DNA of 64,000 bases, taken from the NCBI GenBank assembly GCA_032207245.1, contig CM063504.1, positions 19,359,407 through 19,423,406 on the forward strand, given 5' to 3'. This stretch comes from Pardosa pseudoannulata. Lineage: Eukaryota; Arthropoda; Arachnida; Araneae; Lycosidae. The notes under the pieces are model-generated. The model saw only the letters and a program-made list of their open reading frames with translations, had not been told where the DNA came from and did no database searches. The translations under genes were made by a program, and so were the position numbers. This document shows, one piece after another, positions 48,715 to 60,854 of this stretch (positions are counted from its first letter, which is position 1; each line of letters opens with the position of its first letter).

Positions 48715-48889
48715 AGATAATGACTGAAAAAATAGGACTTTACCTTAAGAAACCAGAGTCCCCGAATTCGAGTCCTACATCTTGTGTAAAAATTTGTAAT
48801 AGTCAGGAATTGGCTTTATGCAGGAGATCTCGGTCTGATTATCCCTCATGTTAAGAATCAATTAGTTTTCCAAACCAAGCCAAACCATT
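48715..48889 (+). mobile_element. Diverged SINE of the CCAAACC family
   Basis: The head is AATGACTGAAAAAATAGGAC. A B-box relic GAATTCGAGTCC lies near 48763, the body is GGAATTGGCTTTATGCAGGA, and the tail CCAAACCAAGCCAAACC. It is more diverged than the TSD-bearing copies, and no duplication was seen. Confidence 0.7.
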
Positions 48890-49160
48890 GTCTTTCATAG
48901 TTTTTCATGTGGGAAGCAAGTCTAATTTTACCCATTCTCGGCCCTTAACGAGCTGAACTCGAGCAGGTGAAATGTACCATCCTGACTCATCTCGGTTGTA
49001 GTTCGGGCACTATGAAAATTTACACTGAAAAACAATCTATCCCGAATTATTTCACATGTGCTTTAACAGAAAGCCAACTTTACAAATAAGTTACTCATTT
49101 ATTTAAATAGATATTTTTTTTACATTAATTTTAAGGAAGTTTTATATGTAAATGGGGCTG
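48890..49160. other. Spacer, moderately complex
   Basis: No recognised features. Confidence 0.4.
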
Positions 49161-49164
49161 TTAA

Positions 49165-49567
49165 CACATTGTATACGGGACACTTACTAGTACGTTTTCT
49201 GACGATTGATACTTGAGCGCGAGTCACTTACTAGTACGTTTTCTGACGAGTGATACTTGAGAGCCGGTTCGGTATTAGTACGTTTTCTGACAATTGATAC
49301 TTGAGCGCGTGTCACGTACTAGTACGGGTTAGTGTAACAACATGGTTTGTTTGTGGGTACAAAAATAACGGTATATACAGGAAAACGAAGTCGAATGCTC
49401 TTGTCTACTACATAGATTCTGGAAAAATTTAGACATATAAAAACTAGTTTTACATCAATCGATACGGAACCACAGATCGGGAAGTTTAATTAAAAAATCA
49501 ATTTAGATTTAAAATTAACTTTTTATTTATCCTTGCGAAAATGATATTATATATATGTATATTTATC

Positions 49568-49626
<59 letters not shown>

Positions 49627-49788
49627 TGTCTATTTATATATTTTGTTTATATATTTCAATATAAAATAGGAAAAGTTGGTTAAAAATTAAATAATTTTCG
49701 ATCTATTGAGATTTAACTGAATAAATAAATTTAAGCTCAAAAAGAGCGCTCTCGGTACAATTCTGCTGCGAAATGTACCCACAATGTG
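49165..49788. mobile_element. piggyBac-type non-autonomous element with internal repeats
   Basis: TTAA flanks lie at 49161-49164 and 49789-49792. The left end CACATTGTATACGGGACAC and inverted right end CACATTGTGGGTACATTT form the TIR. Just inside the left end a 44-bp unit with TACTAGTACGTTTTCTGACG and TTGATACTTGAGCGCG repeats about three times (49181-49330), which may be clustered transposase-binding sites. A (TA)n tract lies at 49570-49621. No coding sequence, length 624 bp. Confidence 0.82.
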
Positions 49789-49947
49789 TTAAGATGCTGT
49801 ATGAAAAGCATAAAAGATTTATATCTTTTTATTCATAATCTCAAAAAAAAACAGGAGCTTGGAAAAGATTGAAAGTAAACTTTTTTTAAAATGGAAACAG
49901 AAGCATTTTAGACATTTTTCTGTTCTATCACGTGGTATATTTTTTAA

Positions 49948-50150
49948 CACTAAACATACCATATAATAGGTCAAATGACCCATAAGGTATATGTAAAAAA
50001 TGCGATGGGAAATGAATTAAAAATTTTTATTCTTTGTGTTTTATAATACATAAAAGTCAACTTTTATGTATTATAAACACAAAGAATAAGAATCGCATAT
50101 TTTACATATACCTTATGGGTCATTTGACCCGTTATATGGTATGTTTGGTG
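49948..50150. mobile_element. Foldback MITE with TTAA target, 203 bp
   Basis: The two halves are inverted copies over nearly their full length, starting CACTAAACATACCATATAA on the left and, inverted, CACCAAACATACCATATAAC on the right. The element is flanked by TTAA at 49944-49947 and 50151-50154. Each arm also holds the small palindrome GGTCAAATGACC, and the centre is a TAATACATAAAAGT/ACTTTTATGTATTA hairpin. The TTAA target places it with piggyBac-type MITEs. Confidence 0.9.
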
Positions 50151-50154
50151 TTAA

Positions 50155-52611
50155 AGGAATTTTTAAAATGTGATCCGGCCAAGGAAAACTTTATTTCTCT
50201 CATAGGTTAACACTGAGTGACAGAAATCCAATATGACAGATAATAACCCGTCTTAACTTCATTCGATTCGGCCTATAACAAAATCGAAATATTTCTAAAC
50301 CTTCAGCTACATCACTGCATACAAAATTAGCTCTCATAAAAAAGACACAAATTCCCCTTTATTCCATCTTCTTCACAATCAACACGGGAACTCATAAACA
50401 TTTCTTGTTTCTTTTGTGCTAACGAGAAAAACAGTTTCCTATTGTTAGCTGTTTCAAACAATGAAAACACATAGACTGCTTTTTGATTCCCCCCCCCCTT
50501 TTTTTCTAGTCATTAATACTTAAATTACTTTCCTAAACTACTACACGATGCCAAAATATTTCTCTCCCCCCTTTTGATTCGAGTTCACAATTAACTACAG
50601 TTGCTACTCTAACCGAAGAAAGTTTTTCCCCTTTTCGTTTGTTATTCATATCCTGATGAGCTTTTGCGGCAAATTTGCTGTCGACAGTTTTGTAATGTCC
50701 TTTCCAAACCCCTTCTTAATGCCTGTGTTGGCCGCATTTCGGTAGTTTTATCCTTTCTCTTTCTGGCATTGTACAGGACATGAGTAAGAGGAAGAAAATA
50801 AACAAATTTATTAAGAAAAAAAACATTAATAAATAATGCTATTGTTAACAAGGACGAAGCTAATGTTTGATCTGGGTTCATGGTCTAATTATTTTTCGTT
50901 CTTACTTCTTTGAAAATCATGTTAATGCTTTCGATATTTTAATGGGTGAAAAGGGGTGGAGTGGTTCAAATCGAATATGACGTGAAATGTGTGGCATGCG
51001 ATTATTTATTTTTTATTTTGTTGTGTTGTTGTCTTAATTTCTTTTCTGGACCATCAATCAGTTACTAAAGAAAGGAATTAGAAAGAATAGTCTAATTTCT
51101 CAAAAGAAAAATTTTTTCCAGCATTAATAAAATAACTGTGCAATGTAACAAAAATAGCATCGAAATAATTCATGCAGATAATGGGAAAAAATGTTTCTGT
51201 TTCTGACAAAATATAACAATAGTTTTTATTCCATTTCAAAATATTATATTGGTTTTCATTATGAACCTATTTTGCAGTCATTGAGTACACCTGTTTTGTC
51301 AGTACATATTCAAGTATGTAAATTTATTTTAAAAGGATCTGTAGCAGTGTCTATTGACATTTCACTTTATAAATATTTGGTTTATACCGAAATATTTTTT
51401 CTGAAAATAGATTTTATATTAAAATTTTTAGCTTTTATTTATTTATTTATTTTAGAATTGAACTTGTAACACTGAATTTTATCAGATATGCAGTAAAATA
51501 TAGTAATATATGTTTACGGCCCCCGTTTCTAGTTCCCTACCTTCTACTTATTTTAAGAAAAGTTATTTTCACACCAATATTGTTCTGTTACAAACTTATG
51601 GCTAAAAATAATATCCTAAAAACGAAATTGTAAGACCAAACTGATAAAATACTAATCACTCCTCAGTTGAACCCCAAACTTCACTATGTACTTAAGATGA
51701 CCCTATGTCCTCGAAATATACTTTAACTACTTGAAGCCGTGAAAAGTCCTCCAAATTAAAAATGTATCCCTTTTGGTCATTCTAATCGAGCTGCTGCTTA
51801 ATTTTGTTTACGTTATAAATTTGAGGCAAAAATTTCAGGACGACAATGAGTCAAGCGATTTTAGAGATACGGAAATTATATTGAAACTTTTTTTATCGAT
51901 ACCACTGGCAGCATATGCTTGAAATGAAAACAGTTTTTATTCTCTATTAACTTTATATTAAAGGAACTTTTTTCATACATTATTGGTAAAAAGTATAGCA
52001 AACCTTAATTTTTTCTTTTGATTATCATAAATTCAAGTTTGAATATACAATAAAGGAAATATGATAAAGAGATTTTCCTTTTAAAATTAAAGAAATCGTT
52101 GAAATTAAAAATTAAAGTTAATAATTAAAGTTAATTATTTTAAAATTAAATTTAAATTTAAAGAAATCATTAAAAGTAATGAGAGTTTTAATTATTATTG
52201 CTAGTTACACGATATTGAAATAATAAAACTATTGAAGTTTATTTTAAAGTATATTAAGTCAGTAAAGCTTTAAAGTATGGGTACACTTTTTAGTATCTTA
52301 TGTCTTCGAATAAGTCCAAAAAAATATCTTCTAGTGTCCCTATGTTTTTCCCGGATTCGGAGTTACGCTGTTAATTTGTCTCCAGAGTACTATTTAGAAA
52401 TATGGTCTTCTTATTTATAACCCTTTTACATGTTATCTTTCCTGACAAGCATACATGTAACCAAATGTCTCCAAATTCGCCCAGTAGACGAAAGATGTCG
52501 CCACTAGTTATAATGGTGTTAAATACATGACATGAATTGCCCAATTTGGTGTTAAAGTTGATGTACGTCACGCAATATCATTCGAGAACATTGTATAAAT
52601 TTCAACTCCTC

Positions 52612-52614
<3 letters not shown>
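50155..52614. other. No gene recognised except a weak ORF
   Basis: AT-rich overall. A poly-C/poly-T run lies at 50490-50507. 52060-52160 is low-complexity AATTAAAG. The ORF at 51191-51469 is a Phe/Leu/Ile-rich frame expected from AT-rich DNA. Confidence 0.4.
50642..50881 (-). CDS. Hypothetical small ORF with a hydrophobic N-terminus
   Basis: I do not recognise this product. The 79-residue frame has a hydrophobic stretch at about residues 9-32 (LLTIALFINVFFLNKFVYFL) that could be a membrane segment or signal anchor. It is followed by a basic region (NARKRKD and ALRRGLERTLQNCRQQ). The composition is less biased than typical AT-rich chance frames, but there is no conserved motif, no repeat link and no visible gene context. 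Splice sites cannot be judged. It could equally be a chance frame. Confidence 0.15.
   Translation of the reverse strand: MNPDQTLASSLLTIALFINVFFLNKFVYFLPLTHVLYNARKRKDKTTEMRPTQALRRGLERTLQNCRQQICRKSSSGYE

Positions 52615-52698
<84 letters not shown>
52615..52698. repeat. (TA)n microsatellite, about 84 bp
   Basis: Pure TA tract. Confidence 0.97.
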
Positions 52699-52699
<1 letters not shown>

Positions 52700-53165
52700 A
52701 TTTGTACCAACTTATGCTAAACCCACCGCTGTATTTTACGCCTGTATTACCAAGCACCAAATATACCCAAATGACCGGTTCAAAAAATTTAATAATAACC
52801 AAAAAATAAAAATGTTGCTACTGTGTAAGCAAATAATAAGCTTAGCAAATTTATTTCTCTTTCAATTTCTAACAAACACGAAGAACAATTAAAGAAGGAA
52901 AAACAGGTTATTTGCTGCCATACTTTTGGGACTTTAATTTCCAAAAAGTGAATTAAGGACACCTGTTAAGTCTACTTTTCAGTACCGTGTCAAAACTCAA
53001 TTCCTTGTGGAATCTTGTTAATTACCATTGTGTTTTCAGCAGCGGTAGAACTATGCTCAAATCAACCTTTCATCTGTACACATTCCATACTTTGGACATT
53101 GTATCATCACACAGATGTAATCTCTCCAACCGGTAAAATGTCCGATTGCGGTAGTAAGACAAGTT
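52699..53165. other. Spacer, nothing recognised
   Basis: The frame at 53015-53224 has no recognised features. Confidence 0.4.
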
Positions 53166-53184
53166 ATGCATATGAATCAGCACT

Positions 53185-53260
53185 GGACACGTTGCACAGT
53201 GGTTGGCCACAGCAGAGTCCATGAGTTGTGCTTGAGTTCGATTCTTGAAGAAGATGCTTT
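53185..53260 (+). mobile_element. Possible tRNA-like SINE head
   Basis: TTGCACAGTGGTTGGCC (A-box-like, 53193-53209) and TTGAGTTCGATTCTTGA (B-box-like, near 53232) have tRNA-like spacing. The downstream body (GGTAGGCAACCTTTCAGCC) is unlike the other SINEs here. No tail or duplication was found. Confidence 0.4.
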
Positions 53261-54319
53261 CTTAAGGGTAGGCAACCTTTCAGCCATGGGGAACCACTTC
53301 GTGTGAGTGCACATAGGCAACAATCCGCACTCATTTCTGGGTAGAGGGTTGAAACTTATATTTTTATTTCTATATCCCATAACACATGAATATTGAATAA
53401 GACGTATTTAAAACTAAAACCTTACTCCACAAAAAGAAATAGTTATAACATTTATTGTTTTAAAACACTCTATATTTCCTATAATTTTTCACATCTATTT
53501 CCTAATAGATGAGAAATATTTTACTATCTATTTGAATTTTTTCCAACAGTCTAATCGTGTAAAACAAGCTGTAGTCAAGCATATAGCTGTGCTATACTGT
53601 GCATTAAATTATTTATTCTATAAAATTTCCATTCAATTTAGTCCTTTCGCGCGTCACATGAAAATCAAGATTGGTGAACAGAGGATATTTTCATTGGAAA
53701 TATAATGAAAAGGCAAATTATTCACATTTTCGCAAAGGGGAAGCGGTCCTTAAGTTATGTAGCCCTATGCTATTCTCTGAGGAGATGTCATATTCACCGC
53801 TTGGACTTAGATGACCCACACCCACATCCAGCTGAAGAGTTTATTGATACAAAAGCCTAAGTGGGTGGGGAAAACCTTTCGACATTATTCATTTTAATGT
53901 TATACACTGAATTATTGACTTAAATTTAAAAAAAAAACTTTTTTTTATCATCATCACTATTTTTATCAAATATTTTCATTCATTTTAAAATTTTAAAATT
54001 TAATTTGTATAAAAGAGTAGTTTGAATTTAATATATTATAAATTTTCTTTAACTTTTTAATGTGGCTACGATTATTATCTATTCTTTTAAAGTATTCGAT
54101 CTCTGTTTCGTTTTCGTATTTTTTAATAAACATCGGAACGAAATTACATCTTACTTGCAAAATGCTAAGGGTTGCCTATCATTCCGCATTTATAATTTGG
54201 TGAATCTAGTTTTCCAATTCTATACAAGTAGGTTGGGAAACTTCCAAAATTCATCGCTTATATGGTTCTCCAATAGAAAATTTTTTTTTAAATTAAAAAA
54301 TTTAAAAAAAAATTAGACA
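53261..54319. other. Spacer, nothing recognised
   Basis: 53660-53880 is somewhat more complex; the rest is AT-rich. Confidence 0.4.
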
Positions 54320-54470
54320 GGCGATGGCTGAATGATTGGGCGCTGCACTTCGGAAACCGGAGTCGGCGGGTTCGATCCGCTGCTAATATGCTTTAAACAG
54401 TAGGCCCAGGTCTTACTAGCCCTAGTGTAACAAAAATGTAGACTGTAGTGCTCCAAAGTAAACCAAACCA
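54320..54470 (+). mobile_element. SINE with internal deletion
   Basis: GGCGATGGCTGAATGATTGG begins the tRNA-like head, with B box GGGTTCGATCCGC near 54369. About 40 bp that carry CAGTGGCATGAATGTTCGTA in other copies are missing, so the B box joins directly to ATGCTTTAAACAGTAGG. The tail is CCAAAGTAAACCAAACC. Confidence 0.85.
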
Positions 54471-55539
54471 TGAAGGAAATAAATAAAGCTAGTATACCTG
54501 TGATGTGGAACAGGTGAATACAGAAAGCCAATTGCCATAAAAAAATTTCAGTAAATTTGCAGAAAACTAAAAAGAAGAAAGTAGAAAATTTAAAAAAAAA
54601 AGGAAAAAAGGAAAATATAGTCGTTTTCACCATAAACAACCACCGTTATTTCTAGTTGGAAAATCTTAAATACACTGTAGTTTTAATATCATACGCTATC
54701 TATTCTAATATTTGTCATATATATTATTTATTTCGAAACGCACAATTATTTTGTAAAAATATAGTATTAATATGATTTAAACTCTACATTTACATCACAC
54801 GCCTTTTTTATTCTTTATAGATTCATTCGAGAAAGAAATGTGTTGAAAAGCCGTCCGATAATATAAATACTTCTACGTGAAATAGGATTTCTTTTTCCTA
54901 TTTATCCGAGATAGTGTTTATCCCTTTCTTTAAAATGTACATTTAATCTTACTTTTACAAATAATGAGGTTTTTACCTTTTATTTGATATAAAAAATTTC
55001 AATTGTCTTTTGTAAAACCCTTTTGTATAAATAATGCGTACTTAGTTCCAATTAAATTCTCTCTGTAAAGTTCTTTTTAAAGCCAAAAAATACCAGGAAC
55101 TGTATCAATAAGGTATTAGTATTCATTTATATATATTTATATTTGTTTATATTTATTTTGATTTTTTATTAACGTATTTATATTTATTTGTTTATGTTAG
55201 TTTATTTAAGTTTGTTGTTAAATATATTTATCATTGTTTTTATTATTTATATTTATTTCTTATTTTGATTTGTCCATACTCATTTCGTATTTTTATTCCT
55301 TTATATTTTTTTCTGATTTCTGTTCATTTATTTGTTATTATTATTTTATTCATTTTTTTAGTATTTTCTTCTGTTCCCTTATTTATATAATTTTTATTTT
55401 TTATTTCGCGAGAAAAAAAAAATTTAAATTGAAAGTATTTAATGAAAATCAAAAATATGGGATTTCAGCATTTGCTTTATCCTCTTTACCCCCAATAAGT
55501 AGGGAATAAATCTTAATTAATATCTCCGTAAACAGGCTA
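54471..55539. other. AT-rich DNA with low-complexity T/TTTA stretch
   Basis: 55120-55410 is TTTATATTTATTTG-type low complexity. The ORF 55234-55509 there is composed almost only of Phe, Ile, Leu, Ser and Tyr and is a composition artefact. Confidence 0.5.
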
Positions 55540-55980
55540 ACTCTAAACGAGCGCGAGAAAAAAAAATTCGATTAACGCCTGGCTTTCTAAATCACGACTC
55601 ATTTTCAGCTTCGTAATTTAAGTTCTTCCTTGATATCCGTAGTGTAGAAATAGGAAAAGTACACGCCGTGCCACGAGATATCCTTCAATTTACATGACAG
55701 CTGATTAAGATAAGCATCCGAATCGTCTTAAATAGGTCAGGATACTAAGTACGCAATCGCTACCATCAGATAACGGCTTTAACACCTCAGCAAAACTCGT
55801 TGCCCTAACATCAACACCCACAAAAGAGCCGAATCTTTTACACCTTTTGTTACTCGGTTCATCTAATCACAGATTAAATCGTGATAACCGCATATCGCGC
55901 TGATAATTAACACCGAGAGATAAATTTCTACCCCGAATTCTTCCATGGCCGACATATGAGTATTAGATACACGAACATCA
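55540..55980. promoter_or_regulatory. Possible enhancer-like island rich in GATA motifs
   Basis: Balanced composition and high complexity inside very AT-rich flanks. It holds several GATAA-type motifs (AAGATAAGC near 55708, CAGATAACGG near 55769, GTGATAACC near 55882, CTGATAATT near 55900, GAGATAAA near 55917) and TTAATT/TAATTA-type sites. There is no ORF worth noting. Transposons avoid this block. Function is inference from motif density. Confidence 0.3.
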
Positions 55981-56200
55981 TGCTGTTATTTTTGACCTCG
56001 ATTGGACGATGAAAATACCTTTTTTTTTTTTTAATTCCCGTTTTCTTTACTTTCACATATACATAGAGAAAATCATTAAGGAAAAATTCGACATCGATGT
56101 ATTCTCGAATGTCGATGCCATAGATCTAATTCCCCATCCCCCAAACATTTTGCAATTATGTCTATTGGTATGTGACCATCTAAGTTCTAAAAAGTTAAAT

Positions 56201-57157
56201 TTGTGGTTTTCAACTTTTTTGACTTCTGGAGCCCTTTTTAGAATCAATTTGTATAGCCTACAGGCATACGCTCTCTCTGTATCAAATACATAATATTTAA
56301 AAATGCCTCATGAAGCATGGGTTAGGAACCTTAGAAATAAACCTGAAAACGAAGCATGTCCAATACTGCTTGTTAAATCTGTAGGCCTGAATATCGTCTT
56401 GTTAGGACAGCGATCGACAGACCTTGATCAGCGAGCCACATAATTATTTTTTGCATACATGTATGTGGTTCTTTTACCCTTCTTCCTCTGTATACTATTT
56501 CAGCATTGTATATACATATAAATGTCTTTCTGATACCTTCGTTAGCTTGTTTCATTTACAAAATGGCTCTTATATCTCCGAAATCTTCGTACTCCTTGCG
56601 ATAGAAGGTTTGCAGGAGGGACAAATGTACGGAATCAACAGTAAAAATCCTTTCTGAGGATGATGAAAATTGAGCAGTAATTCCAACAAAACATCAAATG
56701 ACTTAGTCAGCCGGTTGCGAGGGGGGAGGAAGCATTCCTTTGATTCTCTCTATTATAAATTTTTCTATAAATTTAATTTTCACATCTTCCATTTATTCAG
56801 ATAGACAGATTTTTATGAAATTAATTGAATAACCAAACTACATTCAGAGTATTCAAACAACCATGCATTTTGCCAATCACATTCCAACTAGTCATAAATG
56901 GATGTGAAAGGATTCTAGCTGGAATATTGAAATCTAAGAAATCTCGCAGAGATCGTTCAAGCTGTCAAATTTTCATTTAGAATTTTATTTATTTATTTAT
57001 TTATTTATTTGTGTGTGTATGCGTGTACTTATTTATTTCATTTTGTTTAAACGTATTCTATAACGTTCTTGGTTTTATTCTATTTTTTATATATTATATT
57101 TTTTAAACGATCGTGGAAGACTGAGAACTCTTGAGCAGCACAGGTTGAGAAACGCGG
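56201..57157. mobile_element. hAT-like non-autonomous element, 957 bp
   Basis: The left end GTGGTTTTCAACTTTTTTGA followed by CTTCTGGAGCCC resembles the widespread hAT end CAGTGGTTCTCAACCTTTTT. The right end CAGGTTGAGAAACGCGG is its inverted counterpart. Flanks AGTTAAAT (56193-56200) and AGCCAAAT (57158-57165) differ at two of 8 positions. The interior has short unrecognised ORFs and a (TTTA)n tract near 56985-57010. Confidence 0.55.
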
Positions 57158-57165
57158 AGCCAAAT

Positions 57166-58501
57166 GAATGGGCAGATGATAACTTTTTTTAAATAAACGC
57201 AAAAATGATACCAAATATCGTTCAGTTTTTTACTGGTTTTTATTATGATTTGGATGCATCTAGTTGAATAATCGCTTTAAAATATTCCACGTTTTATCGC
57301 ATCTGTAGGCGGGGTACAAAAAGAAGACTTACGAGAGAAATTGTCTTTTTTTTTTTTTTCTACATATTTTAAAGAGTCTTGATGAGGGAAAAAATGGAAA
57401 GAAATTAAATTTTTAACTAATCTTTCAGACTTCGTTCAGTTAACCTTTTTGCCATCTGTATGTAATGAGATATCTAATTTCCATTCTAATATAAAAAAAG
57501 TTCGTTATTTGAAAAACTAATTTTATAATGAAGTCCTCCCCTTCTCCCGCAGTGTTGCAACAATTAGAGATTGTGCATTGCGTAATAATATTTTATATAT
57601 ATTACATATATATCAGTGTCTGTGTTTATAAATTTTTCATCTTATTTAATAACATATTGACTTTAAGAAACAGTACTTCCGTTACTGTTTGATGTTGTTT
57701 ATATCGTAAAAAATAATTATATTTTCGATTTAGAGGCTTAGGGATCTATTAATAGTACATATTGTAAATGCAAAATTGCTTGTTGAAATTAAACAAAACT
57801 TGAGAACCTTAGTCAGAGGGAGTGGCGAAGAATTCAAGTGTTCAGCTTGTCTTGAAATTCTGGATTTTACTGTATAATATTTCAGCTCTCAAATAAAAGT
57901 GAATTATCAAACATAATTTTTAAGCTTCAAATTTAATTTTTAGTAAAAAATTTAAAATGTAAAGTTTTTTATTTCCTTTTTAATTTCAGTATTTTTACTC
58001 CAAATTGTTTTATAGTTTACAGAAAGGTGATGCATGGAATTTTAAATATATCTATATGTAATATTATACTTCAATTTTAATGTAATTATTAATATTAAAT
58101 ATTAATATTAAATTTTATATAATTTTTTACTACATTTCATGTCCTTCAGTTAAAAAAAATAGTGAAGCCTCAAGAGAGGAGCTCTTTGTAGTTTAAGACA
58201 CAAACACCCACTTCCGAAACTTGCTACAGCCTTCCTTAATATAAATCTTTTATAAGATATATACGTTTTAATATGTATATACAAGTCTTTATATGTGTTT
58301 CAAAGGGTCAAACAAATTTATAAACTAAAGACAAAAATCGGGCCAAAAAGAGTTAGGCTCTCGTGTAACGACAGGTTAGCAATAACGCTAATAACTAAAC
58401 TAAGTTCTTGGGAACTAACTGATGCGGGTATGAATTTTTCAGTTTATGAATTAAGTTTAAGGAATCATCGTTGACAGAAAAGGAAAAAATTTGTTTATCA
58501 A
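57166..58501. other. AT-rich DNA, nothing recognised
   Basis: No repeat or coding sign noted. Confidence 0.45.
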
Positions 58502-58721
58502 CCCTTAATTTGACAAGATGTTTCTTCAAATATTTTTTAATTTCTGTTATTTTTCCATGTCTGTATAGACATTAGGATCTCTGTAAAATAAACAAAAAAA
58601 TATTTCATTTTCCATTTTTGAGATAATTAATGTCCGCTGTAGTGAACACTGACAATTATGTTATATAGAACTTATATATATACATGTCCGGGGTAGCAGC
58701 CAGACTTAGCCAAATTAAGGG
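58502..58721. mobile_element. TTAA-type MITE, 220 bp
   Basis: The left end CCCTTAATTTGACAAG and inverted right end CCCTTAATTTGGCTAAG form a TIR. The right flank is TTAA (58722-58725); the left flank TCAA is one change away. The ends resemble the piggyBac-type MITE at 21076. Non-coding. Confidence 0.65.
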
Positions 58722-58725
58722 TTAA

Positions 58726-60092
58726 TAGTCTATATTATACTAACTATTATAACTATTTCGTGGTCAATGTACCAGTAAAATTGCCAGTGTCATCAATGGC
58801 CTCTTGCTATTTTGAAGAATTTAAGTTGTGATATAATTCCCGTCATAGCGTTTTAATGAAACAAATTCATTATAATACAAATTCAAAAATCGATTTAATA
58901 AATGAAGAAAGGATCATTTTTCAAACTCTTAGTTCCTCTTTCATAAAGGGATAAAAATATAAAATAAGGAAAATATCAAAACTTCTGTTTTACATACACT
59001 ATTAAGAATTTTTATTTTATCTATGTATAAAGTACTTATACATTGTTTTAAAATCTTATCTCAAAGAAAATAATTGTAAAAATTTGATATGTAGTATCAT
59101 TATAGGCATTTTTCTAGAGATAATCAAAAGACAGTTTGGATCAATTTACCCGTTACTAATTATTTGAATCAGTGAGTCATAAATGTTCACGATTATGAAC
59201 ATCTTCAAAATTCTCTCGAGTTTTGGTCAAGTGTCCCCCAGTTACGGAAATACACAGTTCTTCAAAATAGCTGTGCAGTTCTTCCAATCCTCTCGTCTAA
59301 TATCAAATAAAACATTTTATCTTTTCACTAGCTAAAAAGATTTTAAAACGAGGATAAAATATTTATGACCCATTTGAAAAGAAAAGGAATTAATAAAATA
59401 GATAATCCAGAACTGCTAAATCTTTAATTCATATAAATTTCAAAAAATTATTCCTGAAAATACTTCTTTTGTCGCGATTTTAATTTTCATTTTAAACTTC
59501 TTATGTGTTCTATATTGTTCTATCTTGACGTTTAAAAATGCTACAAAAGTGTACATGCATAGTAAAAGTATATGACATCAATAAAATCGATTACAAGCTA
59601 TTGGATAAATACACCTGCTGGAGAATCCATGTAAGAAATAATATCTAATTGAAATTTAGAAAAAAGGATTTCATGAGATTTTATAAGGTATCACGAAGAA
59701 ACCCTGTTCCAAATTTTATGCATATAGATAGCACCCTTCTGCACAAGCGTGTATACATACACTCATACTAAGCGTTTTTATTACATACACTCATACTAAG
59801 CGTCAAATTTCAACTCTCAAATAATTCGTTTACAATGCATAAAAAAGAGATTAATTTAATTGTTACCTATCACTTAATTTTAATCAAGAAGTAAGTATGT
59901 AACGCTATAAAATAAACCTATAAGAACCAAGTTTAACCTTCTATTAAATTCTGAAGATTGATAAGCATTCAGTATTGATGCATGGTCTCAAAAAACTAAC
60001 TGTATATAATGATTTAATTTTTCTTAATGTATAAATTAAGAAAGATTATTTTATAAATTATTTTTCTTCATTTGAAATTTGTAATTTTTTCG
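58726..60092. other. AT-rich DNA; short direct repeat at 59755
   Basis: ACATACACTCATACTAAGCG occurs twice in a row near 59755 and 59785. Otherwise plain AT-rich DNA. Confidence 0.5.
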
Positions 60093-60643
60093 TTTAAAGG
60101 AGATTGTTGAAAAAAATCGGTTTGATTCGTTTTAAATCAAAAATAGTAAAAATTCATATCAATCCTCGCTCCTCTACCAAACAAAAACAGACAAAAATTT
60201 CAACAACATCTAATTTATATAATCAAATTTCTCTTCCAACTATGGTTACCGGCAGAAATAAGTTTCTACAATATTCCTTTTAAAGGAGATTGTTGAAAAA
60301 ATCTGTTTGATTCGTTTTAAGTCAAAAATAGTAAAAATTCATATCAATACTCGCTACTCTACTGAACAAAAACAGACAAAAATTTCAACAACATCTGATT
60401 TATAAAATCAAATTTCCTTTCCAACTACGGTTACCGGCAGAAATAAGTTTTTACAATATTCCGTTTAAAGGAGATTGTTGAAAAAAAATCTGTTTGATTC
60501 GTTTTAATTCAAAAATAGTAAAATTACATATCAATCCTCTCTCCTCTACGAAACAAAAACATACAAAAATTTCAACATTTGATTTATAAAATCAAATTTC
60601 CTTTCCAACTATGGTTACCGGCAGAAATAAGTTTCTACAATAT
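60093..60643. repeat. Three-copy tandem array, unit about 185 bp
   Basis: Units start at TTTAAAGGAGATTGTTGAAA at 60093, 60279 and 60464. All carry AAACAAAAACAKACAAAAAT, TTTCAACAACATCT-type sequence and GGTTACCGGCAGAAATAAGT. Within a unit, GATTGTTGAAA near the start can pair with TTTCAACAACATC in the middle. Confidence 0.93.
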
Positions 60644-60854
60644 TTTGAGAAATTGTATTTTGATATTTTTTGACTGAGACGTAATTCTTAACCGAGATTT
60701 CCCGTCACGATTTACATTGGTTGTTTGCGCAAGATAACATTTTGATCTCTTTAATCGTCAATTAAGCGTGTGAGGCATACAAGAGAAGCATAAAGTTAAT
60801 AAATGGAACAAATTCAAAATCAAATTTTAAAATAAGATCATAAATCGAGGAGTT

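Noticed and set aside
51191..51469. 92-codon hydrophobic ORF
   Set aside because: Phe/Leu/Ile-rich composition is what AT-rich DNA yields; no other evidence.
55234..55509. 91-codon ORF
   Set aside because: Composed almost entirely of Phe/Ile/Leu/Ser/Tyr from T-rich low-complexity DNA.
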